A stretch of DNA of 48,017 nt from Victivallales bacterium (GTDB lineage: Bacteria > Verrucomicrobiota > Lentisphaeria > Oligosphaerales > Oligosphaeraceae). The DNA lies in assembly GCA_017431185.1 (NCBI GenBank), contig JAFRLP010000284.1:1-48017 (forward strand). Direction: 5' to 3'. This document shows, one piece after another, positions 8,401 through 16,083 of this stretch. The notes under the pieces were generated by a model. It was not told where the DNA came from, searched no databases, and saw only the letters and a program-made list of their open reading frames with translations. Numbering within the stretch: the first letter of the stretch is position 1; every line of letters starts with the position of its first letter. The position numbers were made by a program, and so were the translations under genes.

Positions 8401-8797
8401 TCTCGGCCTCGGGAAGCGTGCTGGAATACTGGGCGGAATTCATCTTGCCATCGGCTCCGGTGACATTCCAGTAGAGCTGTCCTCCGTACCGTCCGAAGAT
8501 GAAGTCGCTTTTCCCCTTGGAGAAGAGCATGTCGTAGCCGTCGGGTCCCTTGCGCTCCAGCGTCCGAATCTTCAGCCGCACGGCACAGGCCAGAGTGAAG
8601 CCGTCCCCCTGGAATCCCAGGCTCTCCGTGCCGGGGATGCTCGCGTAGGAGTCCTTGCCATCCAAGACCAGGACGCCCTTCTCCAGCCTGGCTCCGCCCT
8701 TCAGGCACAGGGTATCCGGCGCAATCGGGCCGGCGCAGACGACCGCGGCCACGAATGCCGCCGCCAGAAGACACCTTTCACGGTTCCAGTTCATCAT
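5441..8797 (-). CDS. Large secreted LamG + DUF6259-type glycosidase-like + CBM6-like protein
   Basis: 1118 residues. GGAGGT precedes two adjacent ATGs (8797 and 8794); the second is better spaced. A signal peptide (LLAAAFVAAVVCAGP) is followed by a LamG domain at about 30-215 (IGRGWGGVWFLEGEIA). The central part, roughly 270-850, resembles DUF6259-containing proteins from Lentisphaerota and Bacteroidota and has TIM-barrel-like segments: FDVPLYCTLYAWDDP, SAIYHDQVATTRP and HTTEEISEPYVSLFDG. Acidic residues in these (YHDQ, TEEISEP) are candidate catalytic residues; this is inference. The C-terminal ~130 residues end like a CBM6 domain (FRFNRNGCCNFADWRY). It probably acts outside the inner membrane on a complex glycan. 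DUF6259 assignment is from memory and not confirmed by search. Confidence 0.75.
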   Translation of the reverse strand: MMNWNRERCLLAAAFVAAVVCAGPIAPDTLCLKGGARLEKGVLVLDGKDSYASIPGTESLGFQGDGFTLACAVRLKIRTLERKGPDGYDMLFSKGKSDFIFGRYGGQLYWNVTGADGKMNSAQYSSTLPEAETWAHLAITFERYDNAAQGDVGFLSAVYLNGNRIGGGKLPWLAPRQNQALMEIGRGWGGVWFLEGEIAEIFVEPRALNEAEIADLADASRLARPQTAHRHNPQLDSVKAVSPFGKWLLRTLHAAPVAAGSAIAAELGASFARGEDEVIIRALQKGAHGLRLHVGREMLVLVSLKDEGGTPVLGIYDRVARRTVVEDTVFTWELKGMRGGRRELRRSADFPFAVSNWRDGGFEVEWRVGETRVKSGFLLSDGGISSDLRVENNNPDFLVEQVVFPSLRLANAGEGDALFYPYQCGVVIPNPSRNSFKYGQKGYYPSQSMTMQFAAYYGQGRGVYLGWEDNHGTAKEFNAYGKRGGVNIDWSQAARHTLQESGGGNSYNSPGRFAMRLYDGKWFEACRLHRMAMAEADWAVGTLPRRDTPSWFLDAPVAIEATAISREASMERLAEIALLRKYFDVPLYCTLYAWDDPKKGGWPQFSPRDFIPEYIASLRKSGCEVEPYSDALLWQVHDAPDGKGDFRYRDFGEKYAVRLADGSVPLERYRAGDFAKMCPAVVGWRQELLSLFDRMDRMGGSAIYHDQVATTRPQLCFSASHGHALNDPDAWYRQGYRVLYQAVRRRFPDVPHTTEEISEPYVSLFDGAHIWRWTFDGQVPGFQAVYGGAVQYMCLVYNAHGKGEYDSNFVKMAYSLVTGLKLGKFQTGELYHADLKRLFAKKMVHLRLCLTPYFNGGEMLPPVEYDRPVQMKTTGWSTSGKENEAVTMPVVLAGGYRLGKSRMWVFVNSTGEAQEVFPLDLKGWLCLEGAHAVASFAGQIVLPPYASAVVLDGSQEEAGRIQRTLDRIATFTPGESFDCLVRFDSLRTIRPTKGQWVTPSDASGFHNLSKAVTGAYFGNTAEGSLISYGNVDFGAAEVKRLQVRVAVPEQYAGGAVELLAGKSLADAVVVGKIVVPATSGWTDFREVDFPLDSVLTGEVFLMFRFNRNGCCNFADWRY

Positions 8798-8837
8798 CGC
8801 ACCTCCGATGACCGGCGGCGAGGGCGCCGCCGCTTTT

Positions 8838-8880
8838 GTTTCCTGCGCTGTCTTGACGGTGGCGAGACGCCGCCGCCACC
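8838..8880. repeat. REP-like hairpin repeat, partial copy
   Basis: A partial, diverged copy of the element at 8884-8946. It lacks the first (GAAACAC) arm but keeps the GC-rich end GGTGGCGAGACGCCGCC. A further GC palindrome (GGCGGCGAGGGCGCCGCC) lies just before it near 8813-8832. Confidence 0.6.
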
Positions 8881-8883
8881 TTT

Positions 8884-8946
8884 ACTCCTATGAAACACAA
8901 CGTGTTTCCTGCGTTGTGTTGACGGCGGCGAGACGCCGCCGCCACC
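8884..8946. repeat. REP-like hairpin repeat, full copy
   Basis: 63 bp with two hairpins, AAACAC/GTGTTT with a 3-nt loop and GGCGGCG/CGCCGCC with a 3-nt loop. An alternative longer pairing CGTTGTGTT/AACACAACG is also possible. It fills the gap between the pseudopilin stop and the 1118-residue gene and recurs at 41326-41388. Confidence 0.75.
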
Positions 8947-9753
8947 TCACTGCAATGTGTAGTTGAAGGTCTCGAATTTCGTGCCTTTCCGAATTCCCTG
9001 CACCGAACCGTCCAGGAACATCATGTTGTTGCGGCCCCGATGCACCTCGATGTTCGGGGCGTACTTGTGCGCCACTCCCGTGCCGATGGTCTCCCAGTTG
9101 TTGAACGTCTTGGCGAAATTCTGCCGGTCTATGCTCGTGATGATGGAGGCCAGGGAGTTGGTTGCATAGCCACTGCTGATGTAAACCATGTATTTCTCGT
9201 TCATGATGACCGAATTGGGCAGGATCGTGGTGGACTTGCGGTAGAGCCAACGCCCCGCCGCAGCATAGTCCACACCCCTCTCCAGCCACGCGCCGTACTG
9301 TGGTTTGTTGCGGCGGCTCTCGACATTCCATCCCGCGCTCTCCGTACCCTCGCAGAACGTGGTTGCTCCGTAACTTGACCCGAATGCCGTGCCCTGGCCG
9401 TTCTCATCCGCATTGTCCGACAGGGAGATGGACGGGCACATCAGGGCGCCCACCCCGCCTTGCGCACTGCACCAGGGGCGCGACGCCGTGCTGGTGGCCG
9501 AGGCCTTGCCCAGATATGCAGGGCAGAGCTCCTCCTTCCAGGCCATGGCGCTCGGCATGTAATCCTCGTAGTCATTGATGTACATCATGATGCCCAGGTG
9601 TATCTGCTTCTCCTTCGACGCGCAGCTGATGGCACGTCCCCTCTCCCGTGCCGACTGCAATGCCGGCAGCAGCATCGCCGCGAGTATGGCGATTATGGCT
9701 ATGACGACCAGCAATTCAATCAGGGTGAAGGTGTCAAGGCGCTTTTTTGACAT
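8947..9753 (-). CDS. Type II pseudopilin-like protein (prepilin N-terminus, H-X9-DG end), module 1
   Basis: 268 residues from the ATG at 9753, which has AGGAG about 8 nt upstream. The start MSKKRLDT is followed by a prepilin-type segment [20 protein letters not shown] with Glu at +5 of the mature form. The residue before the cleavage Phe is Thr, not the usual Gly. The pilin helix continues to about residue 60, then comes a globular domain with Cys residues and the C-terminal H-X9-DG motif [12 protein letters not shown]. It is 20 nt downstream of the GntR regulator gene and 149 bp upstream of the 1118-residue secreted protein. It is probably inserted in the inner membrane and, if processed, built into a pseudopilus or held at the surface. 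No other secretion gene lies nearby. Confidence 0.88.
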   Translation of the reverse strand: MSKKRLDTFTLIELLVVIAIIAILAAMLLPALQSARERGRAISCASKEKQIHLGIMMYINDYEDYMPSAMAWKEELCPAYLGKASATSTASRPWCSAQGGVGALMCPSISLSDNADENGQGTAFGSSYGATTFCEGTESAGWNVESRRNKPQYGAWLERGVDYAAAGRWLYRKSTTILPNSVIMNEKYMVYISSGYATNSLASIITSIDRQNFAKTFNNWETIGTGVAHKYAPNIEVHRGRNNMMFLDGSVQGIRKGTKFETFNYTLQ

Positions 9754-9773
9754 GATGTTGTCTCCTTTATTAT

Positions 9774-10826
9774 TCATTCGAAGGATGATTGACGGGTTAT
9801 CATGCTGCACGGGACAAAGCGGCGCAGAACCGGGTAATCCGGGTCGGCGCGCTTTCGGCGCAGGTAGTCCAGGGCCATCGCCCCCATTTGGCGGAGCGGC
9901 ATGCGGAGAAAGCGGCATTTGAGCCCATCGAACAGCGGAACCAGGTCCAGGTCATCAAAGCACACCAGGCTGAACGAGTCCATTCTCGTCCTGCGGCACT
10001 GGAGATAGATGTGGTAGAAGCGCACCATCGCCATGGCATCGACAAAGAACACGCCGGAGAAGACGCTTCCCCGCAGGAAGGAGGCCACTTCGTCCGGACG
10101 TCTGACCAGGGCGTCCATCGGCAGTCGGAGATGCTTCGGGACAGCCAGTCCTGCATGGCGGTACGCATCTTCCCAGCCGCGCACACGATGCAGCAGGGGA
10201 ACATACGGCGAATCGTCCGGAAGGTCTCCCGCCAGGACAATGGCGTCGCACCCCTGCTCCAGCAACTGCGCAACGGCATGTTCTGATTCGCGTCTATGGT
10301 CAACAGTCAGATATGCGGGTTCCGGCGCCGTGTCGCATTGGTTGAACAGCAGGACAGGACGTCGGGCGCACAGGAGACTCCGTACACGTGAAGGCAGTTT
10401 GTGGTTTTTGAGCAGCAGCAGCGCGTCCACGCACTCCCCGATGTCCGACTCGGAGAGGTTCTCCGAGGGCAGGGGGGAAAACATGCAGTTGGAGCCATCG
10501 GGGGATTGCCAAATGCCCTTCAGAATCTCGCCGTAGTAGAACTGGTATATGCCCGCCGACACCATGCAGTCCAGCCCGATGTGAAAATCCGCCGGACGTG
10601 CCTGGCGGCTTTCGCCCTCCCCACCGCTGACAAACGTCCCGATGCCAGGACGCTTCACCAGCAACCCCATGTCGCACAGCCTGCCCAAAACCCGCCGCAC
10701 CGTCGGACGGCTAATCGAGTATTGCGCACAAAGTTCACTCTCCGACGGCAGTTGCATCCCCGGCAGCAATTGCCGGCTCTCCAACTGCCGACGCAGTTCC
10801 TCGTACATTTGTTGCGACGCGGGCAT
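9774..10826 (-). CDS. GntR-type regulator with LacI/periplasmic-binding-like sensor domain
   Basis: 350 residues from the ATG at 10826, chosen because GAGGTG lies just upstream and because starts at 10853 (ATG) or 10868 (GTG) would overlap the transcription start and operator. The N-terminal winged helix spans about 5-70 ([26 protein letters not shown], then GIGTFVSG). It is followed by a LacI-type effector domain of about 260 residues ([30 protein letters not shown]). The architecture matches AraR-like sugar-responsive repressors. It is the first gene of the minus-strand unit that continues into the pseudopilin and the secreted LamG proteins, and probably represses its own operon. Confidence 0.9.
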   Translation of the reverse strand: MPASQQMYEELRRQLESRQLLPGMQLPSESELCAQYSISRPTVRRVLGRLCDMGLLVKRPGIGTFVSGGEGESRQARPADFHIGLDCMVSAGIYQFYYGEILKGIWQSPDGSNCMFSPLPSENLSESDIGECVDALLLLKNHKLPSRVRSLLCARRPVLLFNQCDTAPEPAYLTVDHRRESEHAVAQLLEQGCDAIVLAGDLPDDSPYVPLLHRVRGWEDAYRHAGLAVPKHLRLPMDALVRRPDEVASFLRGSVFSGVFFVDAMAMVRFYHIYLQCRRTRMDSFSLVCFDDLDLVPLFDGLKCRFLRMPLRQMGAMALDYLRRKRADPDYPVLRRFVPCSMITRQSSFE

Positions 10827-10840
10827 CGGCACCTCGGACT

Positions 10841-10850
10841 TTACATGTAA
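10841..10850. promoter_or_regulatory. Candidate operator TTACATGTAA of the GntR-type regulator
   Basis: A perfect 10-bp palindrome between the predicted transcription start and the chosen start codon of the regulator gene, where a bound repressor would block transcription. A related half TTTACAGG lies 6 nt further upstream. Confidence 0.45.
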
Positions 10851-10870
10851 CATTTCCTGTAAACACACTT

Positions 10871-10898
10871 AATATACTCCGATGCCAGGGATTGTCAA
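10871..10898 (-). promoter_or_regulatory. Promoter of module 1 (GntR regulator, pseudopilin, LamG proteins)
   Basis: On the minus strand, -35 TTGACA (10898-10893), 16-bp spacer, -10 TATATT (10876-10871). This is a close match to the sigma-70 consensus and places the RNA start near 10864. Confidence 0.75.
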
Positions 10899-10910
10899 AT
10901 GTTCAGCGTT

Positions 10911-11315
10911 CTAGTTGCCTTTGTTTTTTTACGTCTCCTTACTGGACAGGATGGCGGAAAACCGCTGATGAAAAAGGAGACTTTGGATTATGCCCTGAAG
11001 ACCTCCTGGTGGGATGAAGAGCCCTTGACCGAGAAGGATTTGAGCACCGAAAAATGGAGAATGATCTTCGGCTTGGGATATGCGCTGTGGGGAGACCGTG
11101 AACCATTGGGCGAAATCTTCGGACAAGGCGGGATGGGCGGCTCGGAAGGCTACATGGACCGAAGGAAAAACATCATCGTGGCATACACTTGTTCCGTTGA
11201 TCGCCAGAGGCTGATAGAGCAGATTTTCCATGCTGTCGGATTTCAGACCCGACATCACAGAGGCGTTCACGGGGAAATTGCAGATCGAAAAACAAAAAGT
11301 CCGAGCCAACCCTGA
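10911..11315 (+). pseudogene. 5'-truncated serine beta-lactamase-family hydrolase remnant
   Basis: The plus-strand frame here, in a gap between two minus-strand units, translates to a plausible C-terminal part of a class C beta-lactamase-related hydrolase. It shows LRLLTGQDGGKPLMKKET, FGLGYALWGDREPL, the KTG-box-region equivalent FGQGGMGGSEGYMD and RKNIIVAYT. The SxxK and YxN parts, roughly the first two thirds of the family, are absent, because the frame begins directly beside the GntR promoter. The C-terminus after HAVGF also looks degenerate. It is most likely a decayed gene. An alternative is a small real protein that only resembles the family end. No ribosome site was found. Confidence 0.5.
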
Positions 11316-11353
11316 AAAGCCACGGCTTCTTATTTCGCCTGGACGGGCGGGCG

Positions 11354-12532
11354 TCAGAACTTGGTCTCCCAGGAGGGACTTTCCTCGCGGCTGAATTCGG
11401 GGGTGTCGCCGCAATCGGCGGTGATCCGCAGGTCATTCAACTGGAGATTGCGCACATACCGGGTATGGAGGGCGGTGTCGCCGCGAATGACTCCAGAGAT
11501 GTTCTCCAGCGCAATGTCCTCCAGCACGGAGACGGGATTCCCCTCCAGCCAGATGGGCTGCTTGGCCTCGATGCGGAAATTGCGGAAGGACAGCCTGCGT
11601 ATGCCGCGCAGGGCGATGGCGCCCTCCACGCCAATGCGGATGGGATAGCGCCCGGTCTGGATGTCGAAGTCCTCGAAGGAGATGTCGTGCATGTCCAGGA
11701 AGCCGGTGTCATCCTTCCGCAGATAGCGGTAGGGCTGCTCGCAGTGGATGCCTGAGCCATGCCCGCGGAAAAGAATCCCCCGGAAGGAGCAGTGCCGGAT
11801 CGTGCCGTCGCTAGGGCACCCCAGGCGAATCCCCTGGCAACGGCTGTCCAGTACGCAATTGGTCACGTTGACCAGTTCGCACACCGCGTCCTCCGCCGCA
11901 TTCTGGCGTATGGCGCGAAGGATGAGGCAATCATCCCCCGTCTGGAAGAAGGAGTCGCTGATGGCGACCTTTCGGCAGGAGTCGATGTCGATGCCGTCGT
12001 GGTTGGGCATCTGCTGGTCCCCCGTGATGCGGATGCCGCTGATGCGCACCTCCTCGCACTGAATCAGCCAGAATGTCCAGCCAGGCGAGTCATGGAAGGT
12101 CACGCCCTCGAAGCGGACATTGCGGCAGCGGAAGAACTGAACCATCCGGGGACGCGGATGCGGGGGCTTGGCGTAGGTGTCTCCCGTCGGCACATTGCGG
12201 TCATAGAACAGAGGTCCCTGACCGTCGATGCGCCCCAGTCCCGTGACGGCGACGTTCTCCGCCTCCGCGCAGGCCAGCAGGCATTTGCGGCTTCCCTCGG
12301 GGGTCACGTTGTCCATGCCAGGGTGGCGGAAGTCATCGTACAGGTCGGGAGAGCCATGCCCTTGCAGGACAGCCCCCGCCATCAGGTGCAGTTCGAGATT
12401 GCTGCACAGGTAGAGCGTGCCCGTCACGTATGTCCCTGGCAGAAGCGTCACCTTGCCGCCGCCCGCTTTCCTGATCTGCTCAATGGCCGTCTGAATGGCT
12501 GCGCCACTCCTTTCCTGAACTTTGATTTCCAT
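11354..12532 (-). CDS. Glycoside hydrolase family 28-like (polygalacturonase-type) beta-helix enzyme
   Basis: 392 residues from the ATG at 12532, preceded by GAGAAG; upstream in-frame codons are not conserved-looking. It has the right-handed parallel beta-helix pattern of GH28, with PNHDGIDIDSC (family NTD segment), FQTGDDCL (the Asp pair) and a later block SRCQGIRLGC where classical enzymes have GHG-SIGS. RIK is not obvious (YPIRIGVEG). These changes are typical of divergent GH28-like enzymes that act on modified pectin backbones, so the precise linkage is uncertain. There is no signal peptide, so it is likely cytoplasmic on imported galacturonides. It is the last gene of module 2, 56 nt after the FAD oxidoreductase. 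Confidence 0.85.
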   Translation of the reverse strand: MEIKVQERSGAAIQTAIEQIRKAGGGKVTLLPGTYVTGTLYLCSNLELHLMAGAVLQGHGSPDLYDDFRHPGMDNVTPEGSRKCLLACAEAENVAVTGLGRIDGQGPLFYDRNVPTGDTYAKPPHPRPRMVQFFRCRNVRFEGVTFHDSPGWTFWLIQCEEVRISGIRITGDQQMPNHDGIDIDSCRKVAISDSFFQTGDDCLILRAIRQNAAEDAVCELVNVTNCVLDSRCQGIRLGCPSDGTIRHCSFRGILFRGHGSGIHCEQPYRYLRKDDTGFLDMHDISFEDFDIQTGRYPIRIGVEGAIALRGIRRLSFRNFRIEAKQPIWLEGNPVSVLEDIALENISGVIRGDTALHTRYVRNLQLNDLRITADCGDTPEFSREESPSWETKF

Positions 12533-12588
12533 GTTGTCTTCTCTAGTTGTCGCCACCAAATCGCGGCACACCAACCACTCCCCGCGAT

Positions 12589-13806
12589 TCAATGGGTTTC
12601 AAAAGTGAGTGTGGATGGCTGATAGCCTGGCTCTCCACGACAGGGCAGTCCGACCTCCGACAAATGCAGACGGCAGCCGCGCCTGGACAACTCCTGCTGG
12701 ACTGCCAGCGTCGGCACCGTGCCCACAGGAATATCCTGACGAATGGCGTAGGCCGCCGCCACACCCGCAGCCTCGCCACTGACCGCAACCGCAGGGATGG
12801 AGCGAACCAGTTCCCAGCCGTATCCTTCGGCGGAGATGCAGCGGCCTGCGACAATCAGGCAGTCGGGACCATCTTGGGGCAGCAGGGCGCTGAAAGGAAT
12901 CTCCTGCACCGTGCCCACCGAACTCCAGTCCGCGGCCAAACCAATGGAGTCAGCAAGGAATCGGTTGTGGGCGTCGGTGGGCACCACCGTCCGCCCGACG
13001 ATTCTGGCGGCGGTGCGAAAATCCGCCATGCCAGGCAGATGCAGCGGGAAGCGATGCTCCTTAGGCGTGGAGCCAGCGTAGCGTGAGCGCAGCCAGCGGC
13101 GCGACTGGAGCAGGAACTCCGTCACGCCCCGTGGTTCCAACGCGCGGTAGGGAAAGCCTTTGCCGCCTGGCACATTGCCGCAGAGTGCGCCACGAAGACC
13201 TTGAGCCAGACGGCTCCAGTGCGTCGACGCCTCTGAGGTGTCGTCGTATTCCAGTCCCCAAAGAGCCAAGTCATTCTCCCCCTGGACAATCGGAACGCCA
13301 GCCTCGCGGGCGAGTTCGGCGTCACCAGTGGCGTCAATGGCGCAGTGACAGGTGAACGCCCCGTTGCCGCCTTTGTTGCGCAGCAAAAGGCGCACCCGCC
13401 CGCCGCCTCGCGATTCAAAGCCCAGCAGCCATGAATCAAGCCAGAGTTCGACTTTCGCCTCTTCGAGCAATTCATCCAGAGCCAGAATGAACGCCGCAGG
13501 GGAGAAGGTGGTGCGAAAACGCTCCTGACCGATTTTCCAGGCGTCAAGGTCCATCCCTGGACCATACTTGACACTGGCGCGAAGCAACTTTTCGGCCAGC
13601 CCGAAACTGACCTGGTGCCCGCGTCCATCGTCAATCGGCAGGTAGAAGAAAATCATTCCGCCCGTTGCCAGACCGCCGAACCAGGCGGACTTTTCAACCA
13701 GCGCGACCTTTGCCCCGCCTTCGGATGCGGCAATGGCAGCCGACACGCCGGCAATGCCACCGCCGACCACTACTATATCGTAATTGCGTGTAAAGTCAAT
13801 GCGCAT
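12589..13806 (-). CDS. FAD-dependent oxidoreductase (FAD_oxidored family)
   Basis: 405 residues from the ATG at 13806. The FAD dinucleotide motif is at about 11-40 (YDIVVVGGGIAGVSAAIAAS, then VALVEKSAWFGG). A second conserved block is CAIDATGDAELAREAG, and the C-terminal flavin block is LIVAGRCISAEG, with AVAVSGEAAGVAAAYA near the end. This layout is that of the FAD_oxidored family, often found next to glycan-degradation genes and of uncertain substrate. It follows the DUF4838-like gene by 15 nt and precedes GH28 in the same unit. The start lacks a strong ribosome site and lies in an A-rich leader beside a dispersed GCAATTGCCTC motif. I infer oxidation of a sugar-derived alcohol; this is not proven by the sequence. 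Confidence 0.88.
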   Translation of the reverse strand: MRIDFTRNYDIVVVGGGIAGVSAAIAASEGGAKVALVEKSAWFGGLATGGMIFFYLPIDDGRGHQVSFGLAEKLLRASVKYGPGMDLDAWKIGQERFRTTFSPAAFILALDELLEEAKVELWLDSWLLGFESRGGGRVRLLLRNKGGNGAFTCHCAIDATGDAELAREAGVPIVQGENDLALWGLEYDDTSEASTHWSRLAQGLRGALCGNVPGGKGFPYRALEPRGVTEFLLQSRRWLRSRYAGSTPKEHRFPLHLPGMADFRTAARIVGRTVVPTDAHNRFLADSIGLAADWSSVGTVQEIPFSALLPQDGPDCLIVAGRCISAEGYGWELVRSIPAVAVSGEAAGVAAAYAIRQDIPVGTVPTLAVQQELSRRGCRLHLSEVGLPCRGEPGYQPSTLTFETH

Positions 13807-13821
13807 GCTTGTTTTTTTTGA

Positions 13822-16083
13822 CTATTGAGGCAATTGCAGGCTTCTCATCCAAGGCTGTGGCATGGGCGGTTCGGCCGCCCGACAGACCACCACGCGGTCT
13901 ATCGCATAGCAGTCGCTGGACATGGAGCCCTTCACATAGCGCGGCCCGGCAACCTTCAGGGAAATGAACACATCCACCAGATTGTTCAGACCAGAGGTGT
14001 CGTAGAGTTCATTCAACTGAAGCTGGCTAAGCCAAGTCCAGTGCATCCATAGGAAGCACTTGGCGGAGAGCGTGGCTCGTCCCACGTAATACCAGTGGTA
14101 TTGCTCGTCCTGCGGAAGCGCCTCTGGGGGCAACTCGGACTTCAGCAGGTTCTTGCGGTCGCTGTAATTGTAGATGCCGCAGCGAATGCCGCGATTCTCC
14201 TGATGGCTCTCCCAATGCTCCGGGTAGCGCCCTTCCCTGCCAATGATGCCGACGGCCTTGCCTCCAGCGGCCTGGGCGTCCTCGAAGACCGAATGGTTAC
14301 GGTGGCGGGCCAAGGCAGGCCAGGTATAATCTCCCAGAACATCGCGATTCTCGAAACCTCGCAGAGGCGGTATGTCCGAAACGATTCCCTGCACAAACAG
14401 CGCCATATCCTCCTCCTGCGGCTTGACTCTGGACTCAGGCTCATACTTGCGCACGGCATAGGAGTGATTCGCCTGAAGCCGTGCCGCAATGGCCTTGCGC
14501 TCCGCCAGGCTGATGGGCGCAAGCTGTGCGCGACGCGCCAGACGGGCGTAGTCCACCGAGATGCGCTCACGTCCGATTCGCTTCAGGATTTCAGGCGAGT
14601 CGGAGGCCAGTTTCTCCGCCTCGTCCAGCCAGGCGAAGACCTTGGTGAAGAAGGTGTCGTCCAAATCCGTCCGCCGCGTGAGTGGCAGGTCGCAGAGCGA
14701 ACCGTTGACGGCGGTGTTGGCTTTCTGAAGATAGTCGTGATAGGCCTGCATGGGCGGAGCCGCCGGACCGAAGAAAGCGGAGAGGAAACGGCTGATTTCG
14801 CGCTCGGCATCCAGAGAGAGGTCGTTGGCGAGACGGAGGCCAAGCCAAAGGCGCAGGGGGAGAAAAGAGGCGTACTCCGCGTCCCGACATTCGGCGAAGA
14901 TGAAATCGAAGTGGTTCCTGTGATAGAAGCGCAGGGAGTCCACGACATTGAGTTCATTGGCGGCGGGGAAGCGCCCTCGGTCGGCGTTCAGGCACCAATA
15001 GTCCCAGATGCCCAGCGGCGCCCCCTGTTTCATCCACCCTTCAACGCTCTCCAGACTCTCGTGGTTGGATGGATGAAGATAGGAGCGTAGGGTATCGCGG
15101 TGCTCGCCATTGTACTCTCCCCCCAGATAGGCCAGTTCCACCCGCACATTGTGACGGGAGTGAATGCCGATGGGCGGCTCCTTGAGATTCAGCCAGAACA
15201 GAGACATCAGGGAAATCTCGGGGTAATCGGACTCAATGTCTTCCGCCAGGTCATTGAGAAAATCCAGGAACAATCCTGAAAGACCGTGTTTACGGGAGAA
15301 CTCCAGACAGGAATCACACTGGCAATGGTCTGCGTTGTCGTTGGCGCCAAGAACATAGACGGTGGGCTGGTGTTCGCCTCGATAGTATTTGCGGTCAGAC
15401 TCGACATACCCGCGAAGTTGCCGCTTGAAACTCTGCCTGGTCTTGGGATTGGTGTAGCAGATTTGGCCAGGCCCCGAGGCATTGACCGCCCTCAGTCGCT
15501 TTTTGGCGGAAATAGACCAGGAGAAGCAATCCTCCATGTCCGCCCCCCAATGCTCGGTGTAGTTGAAGAAAGTGTGGCAGGCCCTTGGCGCGCCTACCAC
15601 TGGAAACACTCCCAAATCCCAGGCCACGCCCTCGTTATAGCGCTCATCGTGAAAATGGTTCTGTCGGTTGCGAAGGAGAAAGCGGCGCCGCAGTTCCCTG
15701 TCTGGCCCGCGGTAGGTGTAGAGTCCGCGATAACGGAAGGAAGGCTGCCCTGACCGACGAAAGTCGGCGGCCCAGGTCACCTGCTGTGCCTTGGGAATAT
15801 GGGTGGACCATTCATCCATCCAAATGACTCCCAGATGGTTTTCCAGGAAGTCGTAGATGCCGTAGAGAAGTCCGTGTGGTTTGCCGCCTCGGATGGCCAG
15901 TTCATTGGCGGAAAGCGCGATTTGCTCCCACTCCTCGGAGGCAAATTGGCGCGGCGGCAACGGAGCGGCACTGTTCAGGAGGATACGCCGTGTGGCCGTT
16001 ACCTCCGTGGCGACAGGCACTGGCTGCCCCAAAATCTGCTCCAGGTGGGTGGCCAATTCGCCAGCGGCGGCCTTCCCACTCAT
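13822..16083 (-). CDS. DUF4838-like protein (alpha-glucuronidase/GH-like fold) without a signal peptide
   Basis: 753 residues from the ATG at 16083, which overlaps the upstream stop as ATGA; a GTG at 16101 is the only upstream option. The N-terminal part (GELATHLEQILGQ, RGGKPHGLLYGIYDFLENHLGV) is the carbohydrate-enzyme accessory domain seen before DUF4838. The DUF4838 region is rich in Cys and aromatic residues (VYVLGANDNADHCQCDSCLEFS, GIWDYWCLN). Most relatives are exported and begin with extra residues of that first domain, but here there is no signal peptide and the domain starts late. It is therefore truncated or cytoplasmic. It is the third gene of module 2. Catalytic residues cannot be assigned. 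Confidence 0.75.
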   Translation of the reverse strand: MSGKAAAGELATHLEQILGQPVPVATEVTATRRILLNSAAPLPPRQFASEEWEQIALSANELAIRGGKPHGLLYGIYDFLENHLGVIWMDEWSTHIPKAQQVTWAADFRRSGQPSFRYRGLYTYRGPDRELRRRFLLRNRQNHFHDERYNEGVAWDLGVFPVVGAPRACHTFFNYTEHWGADMEDCFSWSISAKKRLRAVNASGPGQICYTNPKTRQSFKRQLRGYVESDRKYYRGEHQPTVYVLGANDNADHCQCDSCLEFSRKHGLSGLFLDFLNDLAEDIESDYPEISLMSLFWLNLKEPPIGIHSRHNVRVELAYLGGEYNGEHRDTLRSYLHPSNHESLESVEGWMKQGAPLGIWDYWCLNADRGRFPAANELNVVDSLRFYHRNHFDFIFAECRDAEYASFLPLRLWLGLRLANDLSLDAEREISRFLSAFFGPAAPPMQAYHDYLQKANTAVNGSLCDLPLTRRTDLDDTFFTKVFAWLDEAEKLASDSPEILKRIGRERISVDYARLARRAQLAPISLAERKAIAARLQANHSYAVRKYEPESRVKPQEEDMALFVQGIVSDIPPLRGFENRDVLGDYTWPALARHRNHSVFEDAQAAGGKAVGIIGREGRYPEHWESHQENRGIRCGIYNYSDRKNLLKSELPPEALPQDEQYHWYYVGRATLSAKCFLWMHWTWLSQLQLNELYDTSGLNNLVDVFISLKVAGPRYVKGSMSSDCYAIDRVVVCRAAEPPMPQPWMRSLQLPQ
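13823..13852. repeat. Solo copy of the MITE-end-like motif
   Basis: A 30-bp stretch matching 1071-1100 at 25 positions (core GAGGCAATTGCA, then TCTCATCCAA). It encodes the last residues of the DUF4838-like protein and lies 17 bp upstream of the FAD oxidoreductase start. Confidence 0.5.
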
